The notes under the pieces: model-generated
The model's database searches: none
What the model was told of the DNA's origin: nothing
What the model saw: only the letters and a program-made list of their open reading frames with translations
Shown: positions 1 to 10,067 of the stretch, piece by piece
How the letters are laid out: every line of letters starts with the position of its first letter
How positions within the stretch are numbered: the stretch's first letter is position 1
Origin: Bilabrum cf. latius
Lineage: Eukaryota; Bigyra: Bicosoecida; Bigyra; Bicosoecida
Length of the DNA stretch: 64,000 bases
Direction of reading: 5' to 3'
Assembly (NCBI GenBank): GCA_965178125.1
Contig: OZ237774.1
Coordinates: 434,001 to 498,000, forward strand
Program-made: the position numbers and the translations under genes

Positions 1-8
1 ACTATAAA

Positions 9-500
9 ATGTCAGTCTCAAATCTTCTATCTAAGAACAGTCTAGACCTTATGTCTCAAACTATTACGTGTAATGTTGTGAGTAGCGACGCAATTAAAGT
101 GTCCGCAATTACTAACTCTACGGGAGCAGTCATAGGCAATCCAAGTATTGAATTCAAAGACGGAGAGCCTTATATGGAGTGGGGTGAAACTGTTCTACGG
201 TTTGGAAAAAACGGAGCGTCTGCTGGTTGTCAGTTCAGTATGAGCGAAGAAGGAGAAAGATGCGATATTTCACTAGTTGGTTCATTCAAGACTTCTCAAG
301 AGGGTGTTGTTGGGCTGAGTGAGGTTGCTGGAGCTACATTGGCTGACGCTTCTACCCCTATTAATACGTCAGCAGAGCGAAAGTTCAAGGGCGCTTTAGT
401 GTATAATGGAAGCGACAACGATGTCTATGTGGCGATTGGCAGTTCTTCTACATCTAGTTGGAAATCCTTAGTGTCAGGTTCACTTATTACACCATCTTAA
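9..500 (+). CDS. Small putative viral structural protein
   Basis: A 163-residue ORF that starts right after an ACTATAAA leader and ends in TAA. It has no internal TAG. The protein is rich in Ser, Thr, Gly and Ala, has no membrane segment, and its C-terminal half (FKGALVYNGSDNDVYVAIGS) resembles short beta-rich tail or fibre modules. It precedes the two capsid genes with a 56-base gap and the same strand, so a virion role is likely, but I do not recognise the family. The true start could lie further left, outside the window. Confidence 0.55.
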   Translation: MSVSNLLSKNSLDLMSQTITCNVVSSDAIKVSAITNSTGAVIGNPSIEFKDGEPYMEWGETVLRFGKNGASAGCQFSMSEEGERCDISLVGSFKTSQEGVVGLSEVAGATLADASTPINTSAERKFKGALVYNGSDNDVYVAIGSSSTSSWKSLVSGSLITPS

Positions 501-556
501 TTATACTTTAGAAAAGTAATCAAACCCACCCCATAATTATAAACGTCTATAGTAAA

Positions 557-1672
557 ATGAGTTCTCCAGACCGATTTTACATTACCGCAAACATACGAAA
601 TAACGAAGATACTTTCCAACCAGCGACCTATAGCGAAACCCGCAAGTAGCCATTATTAGATAAGGATGTTGGTGATTATACGATGTCAGTATTCCGGTTT
701 TCCATAAGCACCAATTCAATACCTTTATGGGTTCCACACATAGAAACCGATAAAGTGAAAAATCCATCTTCAAATCCTAATCAAACGGTGTATAGAATAA
801 GCATTACAGATGAAGACGGAGTAAGTTTGTGGACCTCAAGCATTCAGTGGAGACCCTAGTTAACAGGGGAAAACCAACCATCTTTTTCCAATCCTATGTA
901 GTTTGTTCCTTATTATTATATGTATTCCGTGTAGCATTTTGTTGATTTATTCAACGAAACCATATAGAATGCTTTATCAGCGGATATTACATCAGTTCCG
1001 GTTTTACTCTTTAAAGATGGAAAGTTCAGTTTAGTAGCAAACCCCGATTACGACGAGGAAAACTCAGGACAGAAATTTAAATTAGTGTTGAATGAAGCCC
1101 TTAACGAACTGATGACGGGTTTTCCTATGGAACGAATGGATATCCAAGATGACGACTTATACGCCAGTATTCTATTCAAAACCCTAGGAACCAATGTTTT
1201 ATTCGATGATGGCTCTTCTGTTGGAAAATATGAACCTTAGGCATACTTCGAGGGAAACCCAACGGGAGACTACAGATTAATGATGACCTAGGAACGAGGG
1301 AGTTTAGTGTAGTTTTAGATTTTTCGCGGAATAGTTTTCACATCTTCAAGTCTTCCAGTGAGGAGTGAGGCAATATCCTAGAAATCCGCCTATGGACAAT
1401 CCACTAATACAGTTCAAAATTCAGGTTCAGGGACCGAGAGTTTATTAGTGGATATGGATTGTGTATTAGATGATACTGAAACAGTTAATTAGCAGGTTCT
1501 TCAATACCAGCCCCATATTCTCCACGAAATTGATTTTTTAGATACACATTCAGTAGATAGGATTTAGTTTAATCTATATTGGAAAGACAATTATTCAAAT
1601 CTAAGACCTCTTTATTTACGCCACGGAAGTGTGAGTGTGAAGTTTTTATTTAAGAAACGGAAAGGACTTTGA
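557..1672 (+). CDS. Penton/minor capsid protein candidate of the PLV
   Basis: Reads as 371 residues only when TAG is decoded; I count about twelve in-frame TAG codons and no in-frame TAA or TGA before the TGA stop. The C-terminus follows the pattern IDFLDTHSVDRIQFNLYW, then DNYSNLRPLYLRHGSVSVKF, with hydrophobic beta strands and a final basic tail, which resembles minor capsid or penton-like proteins encoded next to the major capsid gene in PLVs and virophages. Position directly upstream of the capsid gene supports this. A TATAGTA motif lies two bases upstream of the start codon. The penton assignment rests on position, size and general pattern, not on a motif unique to the family; a spike or other jelly-roll protein is possible. 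Confidence 0.55.
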
Positions 1673-1722
1673 AAAAATGATAATTCGTCGGATGGGGACG
1701 CGACCCCATAGAATTTTATTCG

Positions 1723-1739
1723 TTGTATATAATATACAA
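1723..1739 (+). promoter_or_regulatory. Candidate capsid-gene promoter palindrome
   Basis: TTGTATATAATATACAA is a near-perfect inverted repeat ending 11 bases before the capsid start codon. Similar ATA/TATAG motifs precede other genes of the element, so this is a good candidate for the viral late promoter. Confidence 0.5.
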
Positions 1740-1750
1740 GGAAAACAAAA

Positions 1751-3517
1751 ATGTCATTGAATACATTTGCCCTTCAGCCAGTCAAAGTATCTCCCGCAAC
1801 ATTAGACGTACAACCAAAGCCTTATGAAGTTCAAGAAGGTTATGAGAACCGAACGTTTCGCAGATACGCTCCATCTGGTTCAGCCGGTAATTATAATTCA
1901 GGTGTGAATTGGAATATTAGTATGCCTTCAGGTGTAGGTTTATGCCGCCGCGCATACGTGTCTTGCCGTTTTTCCATTACCTTTTCCGTGAATAATCAAA
2001 CCGCAGGTGCTCTCGTACCATTTACACCAGATTACGATGCTCCACGCTCATATCCACTTAATCGCTCCATTGCAACACAGACAGTTGGTATCAATAACAT
2101 TCGCTTTACTTAGAATAACGCGGAAATAATGGACGTAGTGTCCCATTGTTTAGATGATGATGTTCATCGTGTGAATTGCCTTGATAGTGTGTATAGACGC
2201 GACAATGTGCCTTCATACGCGATGATGAGTTAGGCTACAAATAACGCTCTTGCTTCGTATGAGGACGTGCTTTAGGACCAACCCGCAAGAGGAAGTGGAT
2301 TTTATAACTTGGTTCAAATGGATAACACTCCAGTGCCCGCAGGTCAAACGCAAAATCGTGTTCTTGTCTTTGAATGTACTGAGGCGGTTCTTTGCCCACC
2401 TTTCCATTACGAAAGTAAATAGGAACAACCAGCCATTTTCGGTTTAGAAACTCTTTCCTTGGATATCAATTGGTCGCAACTGAGTAGAACCGTGTGGTCT
2501 CGTATTCCACAATAGGACTTAACTGCTACCGTTTAGTCGGTAGATGTCCAGAACCCCTATTTATACCTTGAATAGATTACCCCTAAAACAGGGTTTGTCC
2601 TTCCAAAACAGGTATCCTATGATATTTTTGAAATGACTTCATATACTCAAAGCTATGGTGCAACAATCAGCGCAGGAACAACAGCAACTCTTACGAACAA
2701 CAATATTAAACTTAGCAATTCAGTTCCATCTCGTCTATTTGTGTTTGCCCGTCGCTCACCTACCAGCGTCTCAGTAGATTAGGGAAACACATTCCTTGGA
2801 ATTGAGGGAATATCTATTGAGATGAATAACCAAAGTGGATTACTCGCAGATGCTTCACCTCAGTAGCTATGGGACTTATCCAGAAGCAATGGACTTGAAT
2901 AGCAATACGCGGAATGGGCTATGCGTAAATTCGGGGATAGGGTGCTATCAGGCGCAATTCTCTCCATCGACCCCGCCAAGGATTTGAGCCTAGATGTAGA
3001 TTAGACAAATGGAAGCAACGGCTCTAACCAATTGTCTATCACCCTACGAGTGAAGAATAATGATGTTGTAGATTACCAAAATGTGTAGTGTGTGGTTGTG
3101 GGATTGTACGAAGGAGTAATGAATGTGATTGATGGTTCTAAGATTGAGTATTAGCAGGGTGTCATCTCACGGGCAGATGTTCTTTCCGCCTCTAAACTAC
3201 CCGTAGTATATGAAAGTCAATTATCAGGACTACACGGTCGCGGTCTTGGGAAAAAGATTAGACACGCCTTAAAAAAGTTCGCACACAAAACCGCTGATTG
3301 GGTAAAGAAAGGCAATCTCAAAAAAGTATTAAAGGATGGTAAGTAGGTATTTGACACCGCTAAAATGGTGGGTGAAATGGCTGGTATGGGACGCCAAAGG
3401 AAACCCCGAAAAACTACCAAGAAAGGCAAGGGCTTAACAGGTGCCAAGTTGGGTTCTGGATTAACAGGTGGTAAATCTCTCTCTCGCAATCAATTACTCG
3501 CTATGCTCCAAGCTTGA
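1751..3517 (+). CDS. MCP: Major capsid protein (double jelly-roll type)
   Basis: With TAG as Gln this is a 588-residue protein ending in TGA. It would be the shell protein forming the hexons of an icosahedral virion. The C-terminal third shows the pattern usual for PLV, virophage and adintovirus capsids: an LWDLSRSNGLEQQYAEWAMR segment, then GAILSIDPAKDLSLDV, a Gly/Asn/Ser loop and a final LSITLRVKNND strand. A basic extension of about 85 residues follows (KKIRHALKKFAHKTADWVKK and a Lys/Gly-rich tail), probably facing the packaged DNA. Length fits the family (about 500-650). A palindromic AT-rich promoter candidate lies just upstream. Family identity is inferred from pattern and neighbours; a structure prediction should show two jelly rolls. 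Confidence 0.8.
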
Positions 3518-3551
3518 GTATGAAAAGGGTAAACCAATAAATATTTGTCTT

Positions 3552-3566
3552 GGTATATAGTATATC
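3552..3566 (+). promoter_or_regulatory. Candidate promoter before the P-loop gene
   Basis: GGTATATAGTATATC is a near-palindrome six bases upstream of the start codon at 3573 and resembles the motif before the capsid gene and the one at 6148. Confidence 0.45.
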
Positions 3567-3572
3567 AAAACA

Positions 3573-4190
3573 ATGTCAGTATCATCTGCTGTAATGGTTG
3601 CTGGGACTTTGGCTCCTTTAATGTATTCTGGTAGTCGGTGTCTATATTCTTGGTGGACGAAAGACGGAACTTAGAAACAGAAATCCTGCGTGGTTGTTCC
3701 AAAAGGCTCTGGGAAAACTACTTTGTGTCGCTCTATAGAAAGTGTTGATAAAGACACTTTGGTCATTGACTTAGATGAATGCGTAAATGGTTAGATTTCA
3801 GGGTAGGAAAAATAGAAAATGGAGAAAATGCTAATTGATGGTGATGAAAGCACCCACCGTCTCTTTTATTACTCTTAGTCAAGATTAGTGTATGAAAAAA
3901 TTAAAGCGGATTGGCTCACAAAGAAATCCAGGCGTTTAATTGTTATGGTTGGTTCGTTGGAATTAGCGAAAGATTTATTTAAGGAAAGTTCAATTTTTGT
4001 GTGTGTGCCTTCTCACAGTCTTTTTGAGGAAATCCGTGAAGGGAAAAAATCGGGGGACTTATTGTCTGTAGAACGCTCAAGAACGAATTTAATCGCTGGA
4101 TTACATTAGAGTTAGTACTGTGTCTATTCATCCTTTTAGCAACTGGAGGAATTCGTCCGGAAAACCTTCGGTCTTGGAAGTCGTCTATGA
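3573..4190 (+). CDS. P-loop NTPase (packaging ATPase or small kinase-like)
   Basis: Open for 205 residues with TAG as Gln, ending in TGA. A Walker A motif (VVVPKGSGKTTLCRSI, about residues 41-56) is followed by a Walker B-like strand TLVIDLDE about 20 residues later. The N-terminus is hydrophobic (AVMVAGTLAPLMYSG) and may anchor the protein. In PLVs the gene beside the capsid genes is usually an FtsK/HerA-type packaging ATPase. This protein is shorter than most of those, and its short spacing between Walker A and B recalls adenylate or shikimate kinase-like P-loop proteins. Function is therefore open: genome packaging by position, nucleotide or nucleic-acid kinase by motif layout. No other packaging ATPase is visible in the window. 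Confidence 0.65.
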
Positions 4191-4215
4191 GTTTTTTAAT
4201 ACAAGCCTATACTAA

Positions 4216-5472
4216 ATGGATAGTTTTTATACACTTAGTGGCGGAAAAATGAATTCTGGTTTTGTTAAGACGTACATTAGTGTCAAAGAACCAAAGAGTA
4301 AAACAACAAGGACATGGAAAAGTGAACATCCTTATTCTAAAGAAGCCCTTGAAAAAGCAATTAAGTTTGAAGATGGTGTGCGAAGCACCCCCTCTCGGCG
4401 CAGTTAGCTGGCGCAACAGCTTAAAGATGGTGTGGGAACAAAAGGAAAACCAAAAAAGAAATCCTAGAAGAAATCCACACAATCCAACACACTTCATTAG
4501 TATTTAAAAGATGGTTTGCGAAGCACCCCCTCTCGGCGCAGTTAGCTGGCGCAACAGCTTAAGGGTGGAGTAGTGTATGGGAATTCAAACGAAGTCCAGA
4601 GAACACTACAGCAATACGGGGATAGAACAATTATAGCTATGAAAGTAATTAGAACCCCCATTAGTGGCGCGATTAATCGGTTGCTTAACTGGATTACCCT
4701 TGGAAAAATGAAAAAGTTAAAAAATAAACACGGATATAATGATTTTTTTCACTTAGCCTTAGAGTTGAACCTTGGAGGTGGAAAAAAGATTTATCTTGAG
4801 AAGAATGAGAGGGTTAATTTGTCCTCAAGATTTTCCACCAACAAGAAAACACAAACTATGGAAGTAAATATTAATGGAAAACCTTAGAAAACAGTAAGGG
4901 AATTATATGAAACCACTTTACAGAAAATAGGAGAATACAATTTTTATTAGTATCGTGCTTTCTCGTTGAATTGTCAAAAGTTCATTTAGGATGTTCTACG
5001 CACAAATGGGTTTTTGACACCACCCTTAAACCAATTTATTATGTAGGATGTAGAGAGTATTGCTAAGAACGTATCGGGATTTACTAAGAGAGTGGCTAAT
5101 GCTGCTACTGATGTGGCTGGGTATTTTTCCAAATGGTTCGGGAGAGGTTTAGATGATTTACCGGAAGATGTAAGAAACGCTTTAAGAAAAAATTAGGAAA
5201 AGCATAAGTAGAACACAGAAAGGGATTTTGGACAAGATTTTAAGGAAGGTTGGGATTTAGCAACTAAAACAGTTGGAAGACCAATTATGAAAGAAATCCA
5301 TTCGCATACGAATGACCCAGTATCGGGTATGTATCTGGAAATATTTGGAGGTCAATGTCAGTGTGAAACAAAACGTTCAAGAGTTATGAAAATGGCGTCC
5401 ATTTTAAGAGGAAAAGGAATATCCAAGAAGACAGCACTTAAGTAGGCTTGGAAAATGTTTGCGTATGATTAA
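4216..5472 (+). CDS. Putative papain-like (LRAT/NlpC-type) virion protein with basic C-terminal tail
   Basis: A 418-residue protein when TAG is Gln, ending in TAA. The N-terminal 120 residues contain two copies of a KDG-x-RSTPSRRSQLAQQL module encoded by a 53-base repeat. The middle region has a His in DFFHLALELNL, a YLEKNERV segment about 25 residues on, and an Asn-Cys motif in SLNCQKFIQDVL. That His...Asn-Cys order is the signature of LRAT/NlpC-P60-like papain folds, which act as peptidases, acyltransferases or phospholipases and occur as viral entry or maturation enzymes. A helix with KRVANAATDVAGYFSKW follows, then a basic end (VMKMASILRGKGISKKTALK) that is shared with the next gene. The enzyme assignment is by motif only; catalysis is not shown. 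Confidence 0.55.
4372..4424 (+). repeat. 53-bp in-frame direct repeat, copy 1
   Basis: Begins GATGGTGTGCGAAGCACCCC and ends with GCGCAACAGCTTAA. It differs from copy 2 (4510-4562) at one base by my reading and is much richer in GC than the DNA around it. The copies are 138 bases apart, a multiple of three, so both encode the same RSTPSRRSQLAQQL segment. Confidence 0.85.
4510..4562 (+). repeat. 53-bp in-frame direct repeat, copy 2
   Basis: Second copy of the repeat at 4372-4424, inside the same viral gene and in the same reading frame. Confidence 0.85.
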
Positions 5473-5492
5473 TTTATGATTGTGTATAGTAA

Positions 5493-6134
5493 ATGGCGGG
5501 TGTTGATGATTATACCGAAGAACAACTACATTTACTGGCTAGTTAGCCACATCAGAGTTTGGGGAAAGACGCTAGACAAGCACTAGCAATTTTGAAAGGA
5601 TTGAGGAAGCACTAGAGTATAGGGGAAAAGTACGCTAATCGTGTATATGTAAACCCTTAGGAAAGGGAAATGATGGAAATGCTCGCCGAAAAGACCGAAC
5701 AAGAATTTGATACGCTAGGAATTGACAAAGATAGTGATGGTGATTATGACGTGGGTATACTAAAATTCTTATCACCATCACTACACGAGCAACACGACAC
5801 AACACTTGATGATTTTAATTAGGCAATTCATAGAAAATATGCGTCAGAACGGAGAGATACTATGCGTGAATTTTTTGATGCTAGAGAGAAGGGAAATAGT
5901 TAGAAAGAACTATTATCATCGAGATAGGCTAGAGTAATGCGAATGGGTGGTGAAGTGCCTGATTGGGGCTCGAACGAAAGAGCGAAGTAGAGTTTTAAAC
6001 CACAAAAAACTGGAAAAGGGAGGCGCCGTCGGAAAAACCCAAAAGCAAAACTAGCAATGAAAATCGCTCAGTAGTTAAGAGGTAGAGGATATGGGAAAAG
6101 TGATGCTCTAAAAATTGCTTGGTAGAATGTATGA
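5493..6134 (+). CDS. Viral basic protein sharing a C-terminal tail with its neighbour
   Basis: A 213-residue protein with TAG as Gln, ending in TGA. It starts 20 bases after the previous gene and five bases after a TATAGTA motif. The body is charged and probably helical (SERRDTMREFFDAREKGNSQ). The last 60 residues are Lys/Arg-rich and end in LAMKIAQQLRGRGYGKSDAL followed by KIAW, which matches the end of the preceding protein (MKMASILRGKGISKKTALKQ, then AW). I do not recognise a family. The shared tail suggests a common role such as DNA binding, a maturation signal or packaging into the virion. Confidence 0.6.
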
Positions 6135-6147
6135 CTTAAATCTAACT

Positions 6148-6166
6148 CTATAGTATAATACTATAG
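6148..6166 (+). promoter_or_regulatory. Perfect palindrome, candidate promoter
   Basis: CTATAGTATAATACTATAG is a perfect 19-base palindrome with a single central base, nine bases before the start codon at 6176. It is followed by AATACAAAAATG. The half-site TATAGTA recurs before most viral genes. Confidence 0.55.
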
Positions 6167-6175
6167 AATACAAAA

Positions 6176-6448
6176 ATGACACTCAGTCATTCAGAAAGAA
6201 AAGAACAGGATAAGCTGTATGCCCGTGAATACTACCGGAAAAACAAGGAAAAACTTGGAGAATAGATAAAGTGTTCCTGTGGTGGTGTATATAAGAAGTA
6301 CAATAAATCACATCATTGTAGAACCAAAAAACACCTTGATTGGCTTCAAAAAGAGGAAGACACAAAAAGGGAACAAATTAATATTATGGATGAACTTGAT
6401 AGTTTGCGATAGGAAATTTAGAGACTAAAGGAAAAGCAGACTATTTAA
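6176..6448 (+). CDS. Small zinc-finger protein with coiled-coil tail
   Basis: Ninety residues with TAG as Gln, ending in TAA one base before the stop of the convergent polymerase gene. The core IKCSCGGVYKKYNKSHHCRT has two Cys followed by two His with spacing like the single C2H2 fingers common in large DNA viruses and their relatives (CxCG...NxxxH...H). The N-terminus is basic and the last 30 residues are heptad-like (IMDELDSLRQEIQRLKEKQ). A nucleic-acid binding or regulatory role is likely. The element encodes no other obvious transcription regulator. Confidence 0.6.
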
Positions 6449-6449
6449 T

Positions 6450-8291
6450 TCAATCTTTTCTAAAAATTTTCTTCTTACTGTGAATAATTTGACATTCACC
6501 TGATTGCTCCAACTTCATACCCCCAAGGTTCGTTGATAACTTTAGAGGTAATTCTTTCTCACTAATGAAACCATCCGTGTTGACATAGTGAATGTTTTCA
6601 AGATATGGCTCAATCATTTTGGACAATTTACTTCGTCCAAGTCCAGTCAGAAAGGGGCCCATTCTTGCGTAGGCTGTTTTGTAATCGTACTCTTCGTCAT
6701 ATAGTATACCCGATACAAGTCGTCCAGATGCTTTAGGATACGCGTTCTTTAATTGTCTAAAATTCATACAATCACCATCTCGGAGTGTTTTTGTGATTGT
6801 GTTTTTCTAACATAGAGAACCCCAAATATTATTTAGTATCTCCTTCGCACACTTCAATCCCTATTTTTTATAACCGTACAATCGCTCAATCATCGTTTTG
6901 AACAGTCCATTTGCCTTCACCCTTGTTGTCTCATCGTAAAGTAAAGCGTTGGCTTCACCGTCTTCAATCAGAGACACCTAAGCGCCCGTCTCAATCGCTC
7001 GGTTAATGTCATATTGGGTATAATAATTGTTTTTTCTTTTTTGTACCAATTTAGAATTGATATTTTCAATATGTACCCTAAAAATGCCGTACGGATAGAA
7101 ACCACTTGAAGGTACTTCAAATTTTACGAACTTACCCCTTCTAACCGGAAATGTAAATGTACCCTTCATAATACTTGGATAAAATGAGTTAATATCGTAC
7201 TGGTATGCGTTTTTTAATGTAGTATTCTTGTTTGCCCAATTCAATCCACCACCCGAGGCTTTAGAAATCCATAGTGCTTCAACTTGGTCAATCGGGTCGG
7301 CAGGGTAAAGTTTGGAAAACTTACTGAAATACGACTTTACAAATAGGGATGTTCTAAACATAAATCGTGATAAATCCATATATCCACCCGTCTCCTTCGC
7401 TAATGCCCTTACATTTTTCATCCGTTCTTCGTGTTTTGTTCTTAGTTCTTCCTTGGACTTGACTTCAAAGATGAATTTATCCTTGGAAACTGATGTAATG
7501 CCTTCTGATTGATACTCACGGTCTCCATCAAATAGTAAATAAGAATTCTCGGATTGATACAAGCGGGTAATTAGCGTACACGGTTCTTTAGACGGCGGTG
7601 TAAATAATTCTTTCTAACTAATGGGGGGAACATACTTGTAATGCCCATTTGTTAATGAAACAGTTAGAAGACGGTCAAAATGAGTTTTTCCAGATGTGTA
7701 TTCAAAGTCGCCTACAACATGAATGCGTACTTGAAGTTCGTCTTCTATCTCTGGTATTCTTCTGTAATCAACGGGGTCATCACGTCCAATTTTCAAGAGT
7801 TCTTTGAGGTCGGACTTCGACAATCTTTTAATAGTAGTTTTCCATTTGCCTTTTGCGCTCTTTACATTTACCTTACGACCAACTGAAAAAGGAAAAGCCT
7901 GTTTTATAGCGTTATATAAACAATCGTTATGTTCGTCAGCACCGCCTTCTGGTTCTGGCTTTCTAATAAGCAGTAGTTCAAAAGAATTCAATTTTCTATA
8001 TTCGTCGTCATCGTCGTCTTCGTAGCCCGCCCATAAACTATCTTGATTTTCTAAATCATCTGTAGTAATCCAAGTGCTTCGTGTTCGCCAACCTGTATCT
8101 TGGTAATTGATATTCACCTTAAATTTAAAGTCATCAAACGGATTTTCACCACCATCGTCGTAATCACGAATAAATTCCAAGACATTTTTTACGGTGATAA
8201 GGTCCTCGCTCTCAAATCGCATACTCCATATTGGTTTCCCATTAAGACGCAATTTGGTTCTTTGGGGTTCCGTAAAATCGATTTCGGGCAT
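6450..8291 (-). CDS. polB: DNA polymerase B, protein-primed/viral type, no visible exonuclease motifs
   Basis: A 613-residue protein when TAG is Gln, ending in TGA. Palm motifs are in order: motif A YQYDINSFYPSIM (about residue 360), motif B KCAKEILNNIWGSLC (about 475) and motif C HYVNTDGFIS (about 570), as in the organellar/viral DNA pol B family used by Polintons, PLVs and adenoviruses. Motif C has NTDG instead of the usual DTD. I see no ExoI-III motifs, and the protein is shorter than usual for the family (about 800-1100), so proofreading appears absent. The N-terminal 200 residues contain EHNDCLYNAIKQAF, resembling the D-N-C-L core of OTU-like peptidases. It replicates the viral genome. 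It lies first of three - strand genes transcribed from separate short promoters. Confidence 0.85.
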
Positions 8292-8348
8292 TCTATAGTA
8301 TCTATTATATTATAGAATACGATAATTATTCTTAAGGTACGAACTCAC
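8292..8348 (-). promoter_or_regulatory. 57-bp intergenic block before polB
   Basis: Between the helicase stop and the polymerase start. It contains TATAGAATACGATAATTATT then CTTAAGGTACGA on the + strand, closely matching the 57-bp spacer at 10011-10067, plus a second TATAGTAT next to the start codon. Same length and same order of motifs indicate a conserved regulatory unit. Confidence 0.6.
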
Positions 8349-10010
8349 TCACTTCTCAATTTTACAGAGGAATTTGGAAAGTTTTCCTTTTTTGTTCTTT
8401 GGTGGGTTCTCTTTTATCCATTTTTGAATAGCGATGCTATTCTCAACACTCAGCTGTTTCTGGATTTTCTTATGGACTTGTTCCGTCGGTGTAATCTCCT
8501 TTTCTAATTCCAACTATTCAATCGTTTCCTACTGCTATGCGACTTGTTTCTGTAGTTCTCTAATCTACTCTCGAAGAACATCTACCTCGGATTTTGCTTT
8601 TTCCATCTCAGCAGAATGACGAAGTGCCTAAAATTTAGATTGGAAGCCTTTTAGTAAGTCTGCGTGTTTCACATTAAATTCTTGTTTTCTCTATTTGTTC
8701 ATCGTTGAATGAACACCTACCTCTGACAATAGTGTTTTAATCATAGGTGTACCAAGGTTCTTCACTCTACCGTTCAGTTCCTGCTTTAGATAATTGCGGA
8801 ATTCCAAGACTGTCATTTTAAAATCTCTGCCTTCGTCCAGCCACTCTTCTTTTAGAATTTTTAAAACCGGATGTGCGCCATCAAGAATTCCTTTGTAAAA
8901 ATTCTTTGATTTTGGTGCGAATTGTCCTGTAAAGTCTGGTGATTTATCATAGATTTCAACCAATAACATATAAAATGCCTTAGCCACTTCTGGATTTTCT
9001 GTAAAACGTTTTAGTGTTGTAAAGTATTCTTTGTCTCCTTTCTTTGATGTATTCACATCCAAAACACAATATCTACGGATTTCCTCGGTGATTTTGATTG
9101 GACTATCATTCGTATCAATAATTAGATTGAATGTATTCGGACGACTTTCGGATTTGACAAACTTCTCATTACAGGAAAAGTGTTTTTCCGTAATAAGATT
9201 TCTTAGTGTTGCCTACATGGCGTCCCAAATAGTTGGCGAGGCTTTTGGAATTTCATTAAAATTGACTAATAGTTTCCCGTCCAGAATTGAGTTGAAGGCG
9301 TCGGGTTGAAGCATCTTGTGTGTAAGCGTCTATAGTGTAAGGGTATATCCGAGTAGTTTTCTCATAAGGAAGGTAATAATCATCGATTTACCAGTTCCTT
9401 GTGGAGATTTCAAATATAGTGCTGTTCCCAACTTCTTTCCGCCCACAATAACGTGAGCCAACCATTTCATCACAAAATCACACTATTCTTTGTCTTCTGA
9501 AGTCCACACCTTCTGGATATGTTCATAAATCATAGTCGCGCCTGCTTTTGCGTCTTCGGATAAATCCTCTATGTTTCCACAGTTTTCCCGTGTAAGTATA
9601 GGTGAACCCATAACGTTAATTGTTTGATTGTCGTAATCCACGGTAGGTGAATTAAATTTTCTTACAATCGTAAATACGTCGGTATTCTCATTTAAGAACC
9701 AGTCTCGTGCTGACCAAGTCTTTACTCTTTTGTTGCCCACAATCGCGTAAATACAGTGTCCCCCAATCAGGTAATTTTCAGTAATATTTTTATTCGTAAG
9801 GAACTACCAGACTGGTTTCTGGGGTTCGTCATCACTTATGTTATTCCGATTTAATTCAGATGCTATTAGAAAATACACCCCGCCACCTTGCTCGTGGGTG
9901 CGGTAGAAGTATTGTCTAAGGTATTGAATACATTCCTCTTGTTTTCCGGCATTACATAGGTCCATAAGGCTTTTTGACGAATACGCTTTAGTCGGCAGAG
10001 TGAATGACAT
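8349..10010 (-). CDS. Superfamily 3 helicase (D5/virophage-type replicative helicase)
   Basis: A 553-residue protein with TAG as Gln and a TGA stop. Walker A SPQGTGKSMIITFLMRKLLG (about residue 200), a Walker B-like strand LLVNFNEIP (about 245) and a sensor/motif C strand NLIIDTNDSPIKI (about 300) are spaced as in SF3 helicases of virophages, PLVs and NCLDV D5 proteins. The N-terminal 190 residues lack a primase motif that I can recognise. The C-terminal 110 residues form a long TAG-rich coiled coil (EMEKAKSEVDVLREQIRELQ) ending in a basic tail. It would unwind the viral genome for the adjacent polymerase. At least nine TAG codons fall in it. Confidence 0.85.
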
Positions 10011-10067
10011 TTTTGTTGTTGTACTATAGAATACGAAAATAATCCTTAAGGTACGATACGGGGCATC
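10011..10067 (-). promoter_or_regulatory. 57-bp intergenic block before the helicase
   Basis: Lies between the integrase stop and the helicase start and shares TATAGAATACGA, an AT-rich spacer and CTTAAGGTACGA with the block at 8292-8348. Equal length and motif order point to a promoter and/or end-processing unit used for each - strand gene. Confidence 0.6.

Noticed and set aside
557-3517. TAG as pyrrolysine, leucine (chlorophycean mitochondrial code) or programmed readthrough
   Set aside because: Conserved positions fit Gln, not Leu, and the number of TAG codons per gene is far too high for readthrough or a rare amino acid.
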